In this document: positions 1 to 6,042 of the stretch, piece by piece
How positions within the stretch are numbered: position 1 is the stretch's first letter
Layout: each line of letters opens with the position of its first letter
Translations under genes and position numbers: made by a program
Assembly: GCA_035640715.1 (NCBI GenBank)
Contig: DASQVO010000219.1
Location: forward strand, 1-6,356
Reading direction: 5' to 3'
DNA from: DASQVO01 sp035640715
Lineage (GTDB): Bacteria; Actinomycetota; Actinomycetes; Streptosporangiales; Streptosporangiaceae
DNA: 6,356 nucleotides
Notes under the pieces: generated by a model
What the model was told of the DNA's origin: nothing
What the model saw: only the letters and a program-made list of their open reading frames with translations
Database searches by the model: none

Positions 1-375
1 GGCCATGAGGGGCCGGTCTAGCGGGCCGTTGCCGTATTTCACGATGGTGCCGCCTGGCTGGCGCTTGAGCTCGGCGACGAAATCGGCGACGTCCCCGGGG
101 ATGATGGTGGCGTTCCAGGTGGTTTGCGTCAACGTCTTGGACGCTACGAACTTGGGGATCGAGTTCATCCGGTCTACGAACGGGTTGGAGGCCATGGCCG
201 TGTAGCTGGCGGAAAGCCCTTCGTAGGTCCGGCGGCCCAGCAGCAGGGCGTCGGCTTCGGTCAGCAGCCCGGTCGCGTAGCGCATGTGCTCGTCGTCCAG
301 GTAGGGGAACGCCCAGTCTGGCGAGCCGATCTCGCCGCCCAGGGCGACGTGAGTCGACTCGATCAGCTTCGGCAT
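1..375 (-). CDS. RibD_C/dihydrofolate reductase-like protein, 3' end outside the window
   Basis: An open frame of 125 codons starts at the ATG at 375-373 and runs off the left edge without a stop. Full members of this family are usually about 180-200 residues, so roughly the last third is missing. Recognisable family features are the N-terminal strand MPKLIESTHVALGG (residues 1-14), the nucleotide-binding-type segment LLLGRRTYEGL (44-54), the PKFVASKTL strand (74-82), TWNATII (86-92), the helix AELKRQPGG (101-109) and the strand-loop TIVKYGNGPL (110-119). The last motif usually reads as G-S in relatives and has G-N here. The fold is that of NADPH-dependent reductases such as the RibD C-terminal domain. 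Most stand-alone actinobacterial copies have no proven substrate, so a folate or riboflavin role should not be assumed. The start is supported by an AAGGA sequence just upstream. It is transcribed divergently from the kinase operon. Confidence 0.88.
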   Translation of the reverse strand, partial: MPKLIESTHVALGGEIGSPDWAFPYLDDEHMRYATGLLTEADALLLGRRTYEGLSASYTAMASNPFVDRMNSIPKFVASKTLTQTTWNATIIPGDVADFVAELKRQPGGTIVKYGNGPLDRPLMA

Positions 376-583
376 TGTCCTTGCCTTTCCCGTGGTTGTG
401 ACGGGAGCGCTGCGAGCAGCTCGTCGAGGAGTTCGTGGCACTCGGCCAGCCCTGCTCCGCGCCGCGGTCGAGGTAGCAGGTCACGCGCTTCGAAGGTGGG
501 GAAGGTCGACCGTCCGGTCACCAGGGTCGTGCCGCCGTTGTCCTCGGCTGTAGTTTGGCTGCTTCGGGCTGATCGCGGAAGAC
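366..583 (-). pseudogene. Frameshifted C-terminal remnant of an SRPBCC/AHSA1-type protein
   Basis: Reading leftwards on the minus strand, pieces of an SRPBCC/AHSA1 (Activator-of-Hsp90-like, START-fold) C-terminus appear in the expected order but in two alternating frames. At 583-548 one frame gives VFRDQPEAAKLQ. At 554-477 the next frame gives TTAEDNGGTTLVTG followed by RSTFPTFEARD, matching the family pattern of E-x-G-G-T-T-L then F/YPSxEARD. At 475-449 the first frame gives YLDRGAEQG, where the family has a segment like 'SGMEEG'. At 448-399 the second frame gives LAECHELLDELLAALPS, the usual C-terminal helix. No intact frame carries a start codon and the N-terminal two thirds are absent. 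The last frame ends in a TGA (365-363) inside the start of the reductase-like gene, an overlap typical of real operon partners, and SRPBCC genes often sit beside RibD_C-like genes in actinobacteria. The match is from memory of the family pattern, without alignment. The middle segment might simply be divergent sequence in one frame. Confidence 0.5.
378..382 (-). promoter_or_regulatory. Ribosome binding site of the reductase-like gene
   Basis: On the minus strand AAGGA lies two bases upstream of the ATG at 375, preceded by a second purine run (GGGAAAGG). The spacing of AAGGA is short, so the upstream GGAAAGG may be the better Shine-Dalgarno match. Either way the purine-rich leader supports the chosen start. 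Confidence 0.5.
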
Positions 584-660
584 GCAGCCCGGATTGCTGC
601 CCTGCTGTGCCTCTTCTGACCGGGCCGATGCGGTCCTGCCTGCACTTGCACTGGTGTTGA

Positions 661-677
661 TACGACGGATGCGGTAG
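661..677 (+). promoter_or_regulatory. Putative regulator-binding site upstream of the kinase operon
   Basis: GCGGTAG at 671-677 is repeated exactly upstream of the exporter ATPase (2661-2667), 27 bases before the same TGACGACGC box in both promoters. With TAC at 661-663 it forms a weak dyad TAC-N10-GTA (661-676), the same outline as the much stronger palindrome at 2648-2669. The dyad centre is about 66 bases before the kinase ATG, a position that suits an activator binding just upstream of RNA polymerase. The left half is poorly conserved, so this may be a low-affinity site. Which protein binds is an inference; the adjacent response regulator is the obvious candidate. Confidence 0.45.
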
Positions 678-696
678 ACGCGGATGCTCTGCTGGG

Positions 697-728
697 TTGA
701 CGACGCGTGCGCAGATCTGCCTTACGCT
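697..728 (+). promoter_or_regulatory. Putative leaderless promoter of the kinase-regulator operon
   Basis: TTGACG (697-702, within TGACGACGC at 698-706) and a -10-like TACGCT (723-728) precede the ATG at 735 by the distance expected if transcription starts at, or very near, the A of that ATG. There is no convincing Shine-Dalgarno sequence, only GCGGGG touching the start codon, which fits a leaderless mRNA. The gap between TTGACG and TACGCT is 20 bases, longer than standard. If GACGAC (699-704) is the -35 element the gap is 18. The same arrangement recurs before the ATPase gene. Confidence 0.45.
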
Positions 729-734
729 GCGGGG

Positions 735-1949
735 ATGGAGACGAGTCAGCCGAGCGCACGGCCCGGGTGGGTGCGGCGCCGGTGGCGGTGGGGCTGGCCT
801 GCGGAGGTGGCGCTGGCTGTGCTTGTCGGCGTGCTGCAGGCCGCCGGCACCGCGCTGGCCGGGCGGCACCAGCCCGATGCCAGGCCGCTGGATGCGGCCG
901 GCTATCTCCTGCTCGCGGCGGCCGCTGCCGCGCTGATGCTCCGGCGGCGCTGGCCGGTTGCGAGCCTCGTGGTGGCGTTCACGGCCACCTTCGGCTATGC
1001 GCTCGCCAACTATCCGGGCGGTCCAATCTGGGCCCCGTTGATCATCACTTTCGGGACGGTCCTGGTGGCCGGTCACCGAGTGGTGTCCTACGTCTCGCTG
1101 CTCCTCGGCTACGTTTGCTTCGGGTGGCTGTCGGAGTTGCCGCGGGGCGGGCCATTCCCCTCGGTGTCGGCTGCGGTGGGGATTGCGGCCTGGATGCTGT
1201 TCCTGGCCGCGGTAAGCGAGGTGGTCCGCGGTCGGCGGGCATATCTGCACGAGAGCCGCCAGCGGGCGTTCGAGGAACAGCGGTCACGGGAGGAAGAGGC
1301 CCGCCATTGGGTGAGTGAACAGCGGCTGAGTATCGCCCGTGAACTGCACGACGTGCTGGCGCACAGCATCTCGCTGATCAACGTGCAGGCCGGCGTCGCC
1401 CTCGAACTGATCGACCAGAGACCGGAACAAGCCCGCACCGCGTTGACGGCGATCAAGCAGGCGAGCAAAGAGGCGCTTGTCGAAGTGCAGTCGGTGCTCG
1501 GCGCGTTGCGCGAAGACGGCCCGGCTCCCCGCACGCCGGCGCCGAGCCTTACCAACATCGAGGACCTGCTGCGGCGGGCCGGCGCGACCGGGCTCAAGGT
1601 CTGCCCCCGGATTACTGGCGACCCGAGGCAGCTGCCCGCCAGTGTGGATGCGGCTGCGTATCGGGTTGTGCAGGAAGCGCTGACCAACGTGGTCCGGCAT
1701 GCCGCCGCGTCAACTGTGGTCGTCCGGCTGAACTACGGGACGCGCCAGCTCACCGTTGACGTCGACGACAACGGGCACGGACCTCTCGGCGTACCGGCAG
1801 CGGATGGCGGCGGTCATGGCATTCCCGGCATGCGGGAGCGGGTCGCGGCGCTGGGCGGCCGGCTGGACGCTGGGGCGAAGGAAGGCGGCGGATTCCGGTT
1901 GCATGCCTGGCTGCCCCTTCCCGATAGCCACCCGGACGGTGCGTCCTGA
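735..1949 (+). CDS. Membrane sensor histidine kinase, DesK/NarL type (HisKA_3)
   Basis: A 404-residue sensor kinase that should autophosphorylate on a histidine and pass the phosphate to the regulator encoded next. After a basic N-terminus (RRRWRW, 14-19) come about five or six hydrophobic segments (roughly 24-42, 56-69, 74-92, 98-113, 116-132, 145-163) joined by short loops, so the sensing part is essentially membrane-embedded. A charged helical linker (about 166-195) leads to the HisKA_3 dimerisation domain with ARELHDVLAHSISL and phosphoacceptor His205. The HATPase_c domain has the N box QEALTNVVRHA (313-323), the G1 box DDNGHG (344-349) and the G2 box HGIPGMRERV (361-370), all intact. ATG 735 is preferred over an in-frame ATG at 684, because the extra 17 residues look unnatural and would place the start upstream of the predicted promoter. 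The stop overlaps the regulator start by four bases, implying translational coupling. Membrane-embedded sensors of this kind often sense envelope damage; the actual signal is unknown. Confidence 0.93.
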   Translation: METSQPSARPGWVRRRWRWGWPAEVALAVLVGVLQAAGTALAGRHQPDARPLDAAGYLLLAAAAAALMLRRRWPVASLVVAFTATFGYALANYPGGPIWAPLIITFGTVLVAGHRVVSYVSLLLGYVCFGWLSELPRGGPFPSVSAAVGIAAWMLFLAAVSEVVRGRRAYLHESRQRAFEEQRSREEEARHWVSEQRLSIARELHDVLAHSISLINVQAGVALELIDQRPEQARTALTAIKQASKEALVEVQSVLGALREDGPAPRTPAPSLTNIEDLLRRAGATGLKVCPRITGDPRQLPASVDAAAYRVVQEALTNVVRHAAASTVVVRLNYGTRQLTVDVDDNGHGPLGVPAADGGGHGIPGMRERVAALGGRLDAGAKEGGGFRLHAWLPLPDSHPDGAS

Positions 1950-2611
1950 TCAAGGTTCTGCTCGCCGATGATCAGGCCCTGGTGCGCGCCGGATTCGCTG
2001 CGCTGCTCGATGCCCAGGACGACATCGAGGTGGTGGGGCAGGCCGCTGACGGCGCGGAGGCGGTCCGGCTAGCGCACGGGCTGATCCCCGATGTGGTGCT
2101 GATGGACATCCGGATGCCGGGGCTCGACGGCCTGCAGGCAACACTGCAGATCGCCGCCGACGAGCGCCTGGCCGGGGTCCGGGTTGTCATCCTGACCACC
2201 TTCGAGCTGGATGAATACGTGTTCGAGGCGCTGCGAGCAGGCGCGACGGGGTTCCTGGTCAAGCACACCGAGCCTGCTGAGCTGGTCCGGGCTGTACGGG
2301 TTGTCGCGGCCGGCGATGCGCTGCTGTCCCCGGGTATCACCCGCCGGTTGATCGCGGAGTTCGCCGACCGTGCGAAGGAACCCCCGCCGCCGGCCAGCCT
2401 GGGGGCGCTGACCGAGCGGGAACGGGAACTGACCGGGCTCGTGGCCGCAGGCCTGTCGAATGACCAGATCGCCGAACGTCTCGTGCTCAGCCCGGCCACG
2501 GTGAAGACCCACGTCAACCGGGCGATGGTCAAACTGGGCGCCCGAGACCGCGCCCAGCTGGTCGTGTTCGCCTACGAGGCCGGACTGGTCCGCCCCGGCT
2601 GGGCCGGCTGA
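1946..2611 (+). CDS. Response regulator, NarL/LuxR (LiaR/DesR-like) family, probable CTG start
   Basis: A 221-residue DNA-binding response regulator. The receiver domain begins IKVLLADDQALVRAGF, with the acidic pair at Asp8/Asp9, phosphoacceptor Asp54 in VVLMDIRMPG, the conserved Thr84 (VVILTTFE) and Lys106 (GFLVKHTEPAEL). The C-terminal LuxR-type helix-turn-helix reads LTERERELTGLVAAGLSNDQ, then IAERLVLSPATVKTHVNR, with the usual start-helix and recognition-helix residues. Start choice: the first ATG/GTG/TTG in frame is GTG at 1982, but starting there removes the first beta strand and the acidic pocket needed for phosphorylation. An in-frame TAG at 1925-1927 bounds the search. Between them no ATG, GTG or TTG exists, and CTG at 1946 is the best placed, overlapping the kinase stop as CTGA, with GGACGG at 1934-1939 as a modest ribosome binding site. 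The kinase is the expected partner; both promoters that share the GCGGTAG box are the likely targets. Confidence 0.92.
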   Translation: MIKVLLADDQALVRAGFAALLDAQDDIEVVGQAADGAEAVRLAHGLIPDVVLMDIRMPGLDGLQATLQIAADERLAGVRVVILTTFELDEYVFEALRAGATGFLVKHTEPAELVRAVRVVAAGDALLSPGITRRLIAEFADRAKEPPPPASLGALTERERELTGLVAAGLSNDQIAERLVLSPATVKTHVNRAMVKLGARDRAQLVVFAYEAGLVRPGWAG

Positions 2612-2630
2612 CCGCAACACGAGGCGGACG

Positions 2631-2643
2631 CTGTCCGGGACAG
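2631..2643 (+). repeat. Perfect 13-bp dyad CTGTCC-g-GGACAG
   Basis: Six-base arms CTGTCC (2631-2636) and GGACAG (2638-2643) flank a single G. It lies 20 bases after the regulator stop and its centre is 21.5 bases, about two helical turns, before the centre of the next palindrome. No counterpart is seen at the equivalent position before the kinase. A hairpin with a one-base loop and no T-run is a poor terminator, so an extra operator for the exporter promoter is a reasonable reading, though chance is not excluded in GC-rich DNA. Confidence 0.4.
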
Positions 2644-2647
2644 GGAT

Positions 2648-2669
2648 GGCTACCCCGATCGCGGTAGCC
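2648..2669 (+). promoter_or_regulatory. Near-perfect 22-bp palindrome, probable operator of the exporter operon
   Basis: Arms GGCTACC (2648-2654) and GGTAGCC (2663-2669) surround the self-complementary core CGATCG (2656-2661), all with the same centre; 10 of 11 base pairs match. The right arm contains the GCGGTAG box (2661-2667) that is also found upstream of the kinase at the same offset to the promoter. The centre is about 67 bases before the ATPase ATG, a typical distance for an activator of the NarL/LuxR family. It has no loop and no following T-run, arguing against a terminator for the two-component operon, though it could form a cruciform or hairpin. Confidence 0.55.
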
Positions 2670-2687
2670 CCGAAGCCCGCACCGGGA

Positions 2688-2719
2688 TGACGACGCAGCA
2701 CCGCTCGCCCGGCCACGAT
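2688..2719 (+). promoter_or_regulatory. Putative leaderless promoter of the exporter operon
   Basis: TGACGACGC (2688-2696) and the -10-like CACGAT (2714-2719) precede the ATG at 2726 with the same geometry as before the kinase: 38 versus 37 bases from the box to the ATG, and 12 bases from the -10-like hexamer to the ATG. No Shine-Dalgarno sequence is seen before 2726, consistent with a leaderless mRNA. An in-frame ATG at 2687 lies inside the -35-like box and is therefore unlikely to be the translation start. Confidence 0.45.
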
Positions 2720-2725
2720 CGGTAC

Positions 2726-3484
2726 ATGACCACTGCACCTGCCAACACCACACCTACCGCGACAGCCGCTGCCCGGGCCGTGCACGCCACCAAGATCTAT
2801 GGCAGCGGCGAGACCTTGGTGACCGCCCTGGATGATGTGACAGTCGAATTCCCCGACAGGGAGCTCACGGCGATCATGGGGCCGTCCGGATCGGGCAAAT
2901 CCACGCTGATGCACTGCCTAGCCGGACTGGACACTTTCAGTTCCGGGCAGGCGTTCCTCGGCGACGTCGAGCTGAGCCGGCTGAACGATCGTCAGCTGAC
3001 ACTGCTGCGCCGGGACCGGGTCGGATTCGTGTTCCAGGCGTTCAACCTGGTTCCCACGCTATCCGCGGGGGAGAACATCACCCTGCCTATGTCTCTGGCG
3101 GGCGCCACACCTGATCGCGGCTGGCTGGAGGCGGTCATCGAGACGGTCGGGCTGACCGACCGGCTCGCGCACCGGCCCTCGGAACTGTCCGGCGGCCAGC
3201 AGCAACGGGTGGCGGTGGCACGAGCGCTCGCCAGCCAGCCGGAGATAGTCTTCGCCGACGAGCCGACCGGCAACCTGGACTCCCGCAGCGGCACCGAGGT
3301 GCTGCAGTTCCTGCGCAAAGCACGTGATGAGTTCGGGCAGACGATCGTGATGGTCACCCACGACCCGGTCGCGGCCAGCTACGCCGACACCGTGGTCTTC
3401 CTCGCCGACGGGCAGATCGTCGGAACGCTTGAGCAGCCCACCGCCAAGCGCGTACTGGATCACCTGAAGGACCTGGAGGGCTGA
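2726..3484 (+). CDS. ABC exporter ATPase, MacB/LolD type
   Basis: A 252-residue ATP-binding subunit that energises the permease encoded next. All nucleotide-binding motifs are intact: Walker A GPSGSGKS (52-59), Q-loop FVFQAFNL with Gln104 (101-108), signature LSGGQQQRVAVARAL (154-168), Walker B IVFADEP with catalytic Glu179 (174-180), D-loop NLDS (183-186) and H-loop His212 in MVTHD (209-213). The stretch FQAFNLVPTLSAGENITLP is characteristic of the MacB/LolD/FtsE branch, which works with FtsX-type permeases by mechanotransmission. The first 16 residues are a low-complexity Thr/Ala leader (APANTTPTATAAA) ahead of the domain. ATG 2726 is chosen because the predicted promoter ends just before it; the alternative at 2687 would add 13 residues and overlaps the -35-like box. 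The stop is five bases before the permease start. Confidence 0.95.
   Translation: MTTAPANTTPTATAAARAVHATKIYGSGETLVTALDDVTVEFPDRELTAIMGPSGSGKSTLMHCLAGLDTFSSGQAFLGDVELSRLNDRQLTLLRRDRVGFVFQAFNLVPTLSAGENITLPMSLAGATPDRGWLEAVIETVGLTDRLAHRPSELSGGQQQRVAVARALASQPEIVFADEPTGNLDSRSGTEVLQFLRKARDEFGQTIVMVTHDPVAASYADTVVFLADGQIVGTLEQPTAKRVLDHLKDLEG
3475..3480 (+). promoter_or_regulatory. Ribosome binding site of the permease
   Basis: GGAGGG lies within the last codons of the ATPase gene, nine bases before the permease ATG at 3490. It fixes the permease start and, with only five bases between stop and start, implies coupled translation of the two exporter subunits. Confidence 0.7.
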
Positions 3485-3489
3485 CCGGC

Positions 3490-6042
3490 ATGCTGTCCAT
3501 TACGGCAAAGAACCTGTGGGCGTACCAGCGCCGCCTGGTCGCGACCCTGCTCGCGGTGAGCCTCGGGGTGGCATTCCTGGCCGGCACCCTGTTGCTGAGC
3601 GACACGCTGCGCGCCAACTTCGACCGCCTGTTCACCCAAGCCAACGGCAGCACAGACGTCGTGATCCGCGGCATCACGAAAATTGGGGACGGCTCAGGCT
3701 CAAACGCCCGCCCCGGGATAAGCGCCGCTCTGCTGCCGACCGTGCGGAAAGTCAGCGGTGTCGCCGACGCGCAGCCATACCTGGAGGGGTACGGGCAGCT
3801 ACTGGGCAGCACCGGCAAGGGAATCGGCGGCAACGGGCCGCCGACAAGGGCCGCGAACTGGATCAGCGATCCCGCACTGAACCCCTACCGGCTCATTCAG
3901 GGCCGGCCCCCGCGCACCGCCGATGAGGTCGTCATCAACCGGGGCGCCGCCAAGACCGGGCACCTGGCCCTCGGTCAGACAACGACGCTGCTCACACCGC
4001 AGCCGCTGCGGGTCCACGTCGTCGGCATTGCGACCTTCGGTTCGGCCGACGGGTTCGGGCCGTCGACGTTCACCGGCCTGACATTGAACGCTGCCCAGCT
4101 GCATCTGACCGGCACCAGCCCCGGCCGGGTCACCCAGATCCTTATCAAGGCCGCGCCCGGCGTGTCCCCGGCGCAGCTGGCCAGCCGGCTGCGCCCCGTT
4201 CTGCCCCCAGGCGTGCAGGCCATCACAGGTGCCCAGCTCGCCGCAGAGAACTTGGATCAGATCAGCAGCGGGTTCCTCGGTTTCCTGTCCAACGGCCTGA
4301 CCGCATTTGCTGTCGTCGCCCTGCTGGTGGCCGCCTTCAGCATCTACAACACGTTCTCCATCCTCGCCGCCCAGCGCAGCCGCGAATCCGCGCTACTGCG
4401 CGCCCTGGGTGCCAGCCGACGTCAGCTGATGACGGCCGGTGCCCTGGAGGCACTCGCCATCGGTTCCATCGGGTCCGCGCTCGGCTTGGCTGGCGGCATC
4501 GGTATCGCCGGCTTGCTCAAGGGAGTATTCGACCGCTTCGGGTTCGCGCTGCCCGCCGGAGGGCTGGTGTTCCACGCATCCAGTGCCGTGATCGCGGTCC
4601 TTTCCGGCTTGCTCGCTACACTGCTGGCCGGCGTGCTCCCCGCGCTGCGCGCCTCCCGGGTCCCGCCGCTGGCCGCACTACGGGATCTCGCAGCGGAACA
4701 GCCGCGCGCCTCCCGCACGCGCGCCGCCCTGGGCGGGGTACTCGTGGCCGCCGGCGCCGGCACGGTCATCGTGGCAGCCAGCGCCACCAGCCAGCCTGGG
4801 ACAGCCATCGCTGGCGCATTGACCATGGTCGTGGGCGTGGTGGCGCTCGGCCCTGTAGCCGCACGACCAGCCGCGGCAGCGTTGGGCGCGCCGGCCGCCG
4901 CACTGCGCGGCATAACGGGACGGCTGTCCCGGCAGAACGCGCTGCGCAACCCGCGGCGCACCGCCGCGACCGCGTCGGCTCTGATGGTTGGCGTCACCGT
5001 CGTCGCGCTGTTCACCGTGGTCGGCTCCTCGCTGAAAGCCTCCGCCTCCCGCGGCGTGGACCGCGCCCTCACCGCGGACCTGGTCATCGACCAGGGCGGG
5101 TACGGCGGCCGCTCCGGCGGCGGCGGGTTCAGCCCCGAACTGGCCGCTGGTCTCGCCCGGCTACCCCAGGTCCAGGCCGCCGCAGGTATCGGCGCCGGCA
5201 GCGCCCTGCTGGACGGGCACATCCGCACCGTCGCCGTCGCCGACCCGCGCACGCTCGGACAGGTCGTCGATCTCGGCCTCGTCCGCGGCTCGCTTACCGG
5301 CCTGAACGTCGGCTCCCTGGCCGTCTCCTCCACCGCGGCCGACGACCAGCACTGGCGGCTCGGCGCCACCGTGCCGATCACCTACCCCGACGGTGCCACC
5401 AGCCGACTGCGGGTCGCGGCCATCTTCGACCACCCCGACATCACCGGCGACTACCTGCTAGCGCCCGCCGGATGGGCGCCGCACGCCGGGCAGAGCATCG
5501 ACTCGCAGGTCCTACTCAAACTGCGTCCCGGCAGCGACCTTGATGCCGCCCGGGCAGCAGTCACGGCGGCCGCCGCCCCCTACGGCCAACCCCGGGTCCA
5601 GGACCACGCCCAATTCCGGGCAAGCGCCACCAGCGGCGTCAACACCATCCTCGGCCTTGTCTACGTGATGCTCGCCCTGGCCATCATCATCGCCCTGATG
5701 GGCATCGCCAACACCCTTGCACTGTCGATCCATGAACGCAGCCGCGAACTCGGACTGCTGCGCGCCCTCGGCCAGACCCGAGCCCAGACCCGATCCATGA
5801 TCCGATGGGAATCGGCCATCATCTCCGTTTTCGGCACCGCCAGCGGGGTCATCTTGGGCACCTTCCTCGGCTGGGCCCTGGTCACAGCATCGACCACCTC
5901 GGCACTGGGCGTGTTTTCCGCACCACCCGAGCAGTTGCTCATCTTCCTCATCGCCGGGGCAATCGCCGGCATCCTGGCCGGGATCCGTCCAGCCCGCCGC
6001 GCCGCCCGGCTGGACGCGATCACCGCCCTCGCCGCCACCTGA
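3490..6042 (+). CDS. ABC exporter permease with two FtsX domains (MacB_PCD/FtsX)
   Basis: An 850-residue fused permease, the usual length for actinobacterial two-FtsX-domain proteins. An N-terminal membrane helix (about 17-36) is followed by a large extracytoplasmic MacB_PCD-like domain (about 40-262). The first FtsX core has three helices (about 268-292, 315-343, 362-388) ending in the cytoplasmic LRASRVPPLAALRDL. Two more helices (about 412-431, 438-458) lead to the second half, which starts with RQNALRNPRRTAATASALMV (481-500) and a helix at about 495-514. A second extracytoplasmic domain (about 515-715) holds a Gly-rich stretch (GGYGGRSGGGG, 536-546). The second FtsX core has helices at about 718-747, 775-800 and 814-832. 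Internal duplication is plain: RSRESALLRALGASRRQ (297-312 region) matches RSRELGLLRALGQTRAQ (751-766 region), the likely coupling helices touching the ATPase. Total about ten helices. The substrate is not readable; relatives handle lipoproteins, lipids, antimicrobial peptides or signalling of their presence. Confidence 0.94.
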   Translation: MLSITAKNLWAYQRRLVATLLAVSLGVAFLAGTLLLSDTLRANFDRLFTQANGSTDVVIRGITKIGDGSGSNARPGISAALLPTVRKVSGVADAQPYLEGYGQLLGSTGKGIGGNGPPTRAANWISDPALNPYRLIQGRPPRTADEVVINRGAAKTGHLALGQTTTLLTPQPLRVHVVGIATFGSADGFGPSTFTGLTLNAAQLHLTGTSPGRVTQILIKAAPGVSPAQLASRLRPVLPPGVQAITGAQLAAENLDQISSGFLGFLSNGLTAFAVVALLVAAFSIYNTFSILAAQRSRESALLRALGASRRQLMTAGALEALAIGSIGSALGLAGGIGIAGLLKGVFDRFGFALPAGGLVFHASSAVIAVLSGLLATLLAGVLPALRASRVPPLAALRDLAAEQPRASRTRAALGGVLVAAGAGTVIVAASATSQPGTAIAGALTMVVGVVALGPVAARPAAAALGAPAAALRGITGRLSRQNALRNPRRTAATASALMVGVTVVALFTVVGSSLKASASRGVDRALTADLVIDQGGYGGRSGGGGFSPELAAGLARLPQVQAAAGIGAGSALLDGHIRTVAVADPRTLGQVVDLGLVRGSLTGLNVGSLAVSSTAADDQHWRLGATVPITYPDGATSRLRVAAIFDHPDITGDYLLAPAGWAPHAGQSIDSQVLLKLRPGSDLDAARAAVTAAAAPYGQPRVQDHAQFRASATSGVNTILGLVYVMLALAIIIALMGIANTLALSIHERSRELGLLRALGQTRAQTRSMIRWESAIISVFGTASGVILGTFLGWALVTASTTSALGVFSAPPEQLLIFLIAGAIAGILAGIRPARRAARLDAITALAAT

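Noticed and set aside
124..660. A 178-codon plus-strand open frame
   Set aside because: It is antisense to the reductase-like gene and its upstream remnant, has no ribosome binding site and low-complexity Arg/Ser content.
684..734. An upstream ATG (684) as the kinase start
   Set aside because: It would add 17 residues unlike kinase N-termini and lies upstream of the TTGACG and TACGCT promoter elements; ATG 735 fits better.
363..1250. A 295-codon minus-strand open frame
   Set aside because: Most of it is antisense to the kinase and rich in Arg, Pro and His, as shadow frames in high-GC DNA usually are. Only its last 60 or so codons resemble a protein family, and those are reported as the SRPBCC-like remnant.
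2648..2669. The palindrome as a Rho-independent terminator of the two-component operon
   Set aside because: It has no loop and no T-rich tail, and its right half recurs at a matching promoter position upstream of the kinase, which fits an operator better.
2069..2914. A 281-codon minus-strand open frame
   Set aside because: Antisense to the response regulator and the ATPase, both of which have complete catalytic motifs; its composition is Gly/Arg/His-rich shadow sequence.
4422..5381. A 319-codon minus-strand open frame
   Set aside because: Antisense to the permease, whose frame is continuous and clearly FtsX-like; the shadow is Ala/Ser/Pro/Arg low complexity with no domain.
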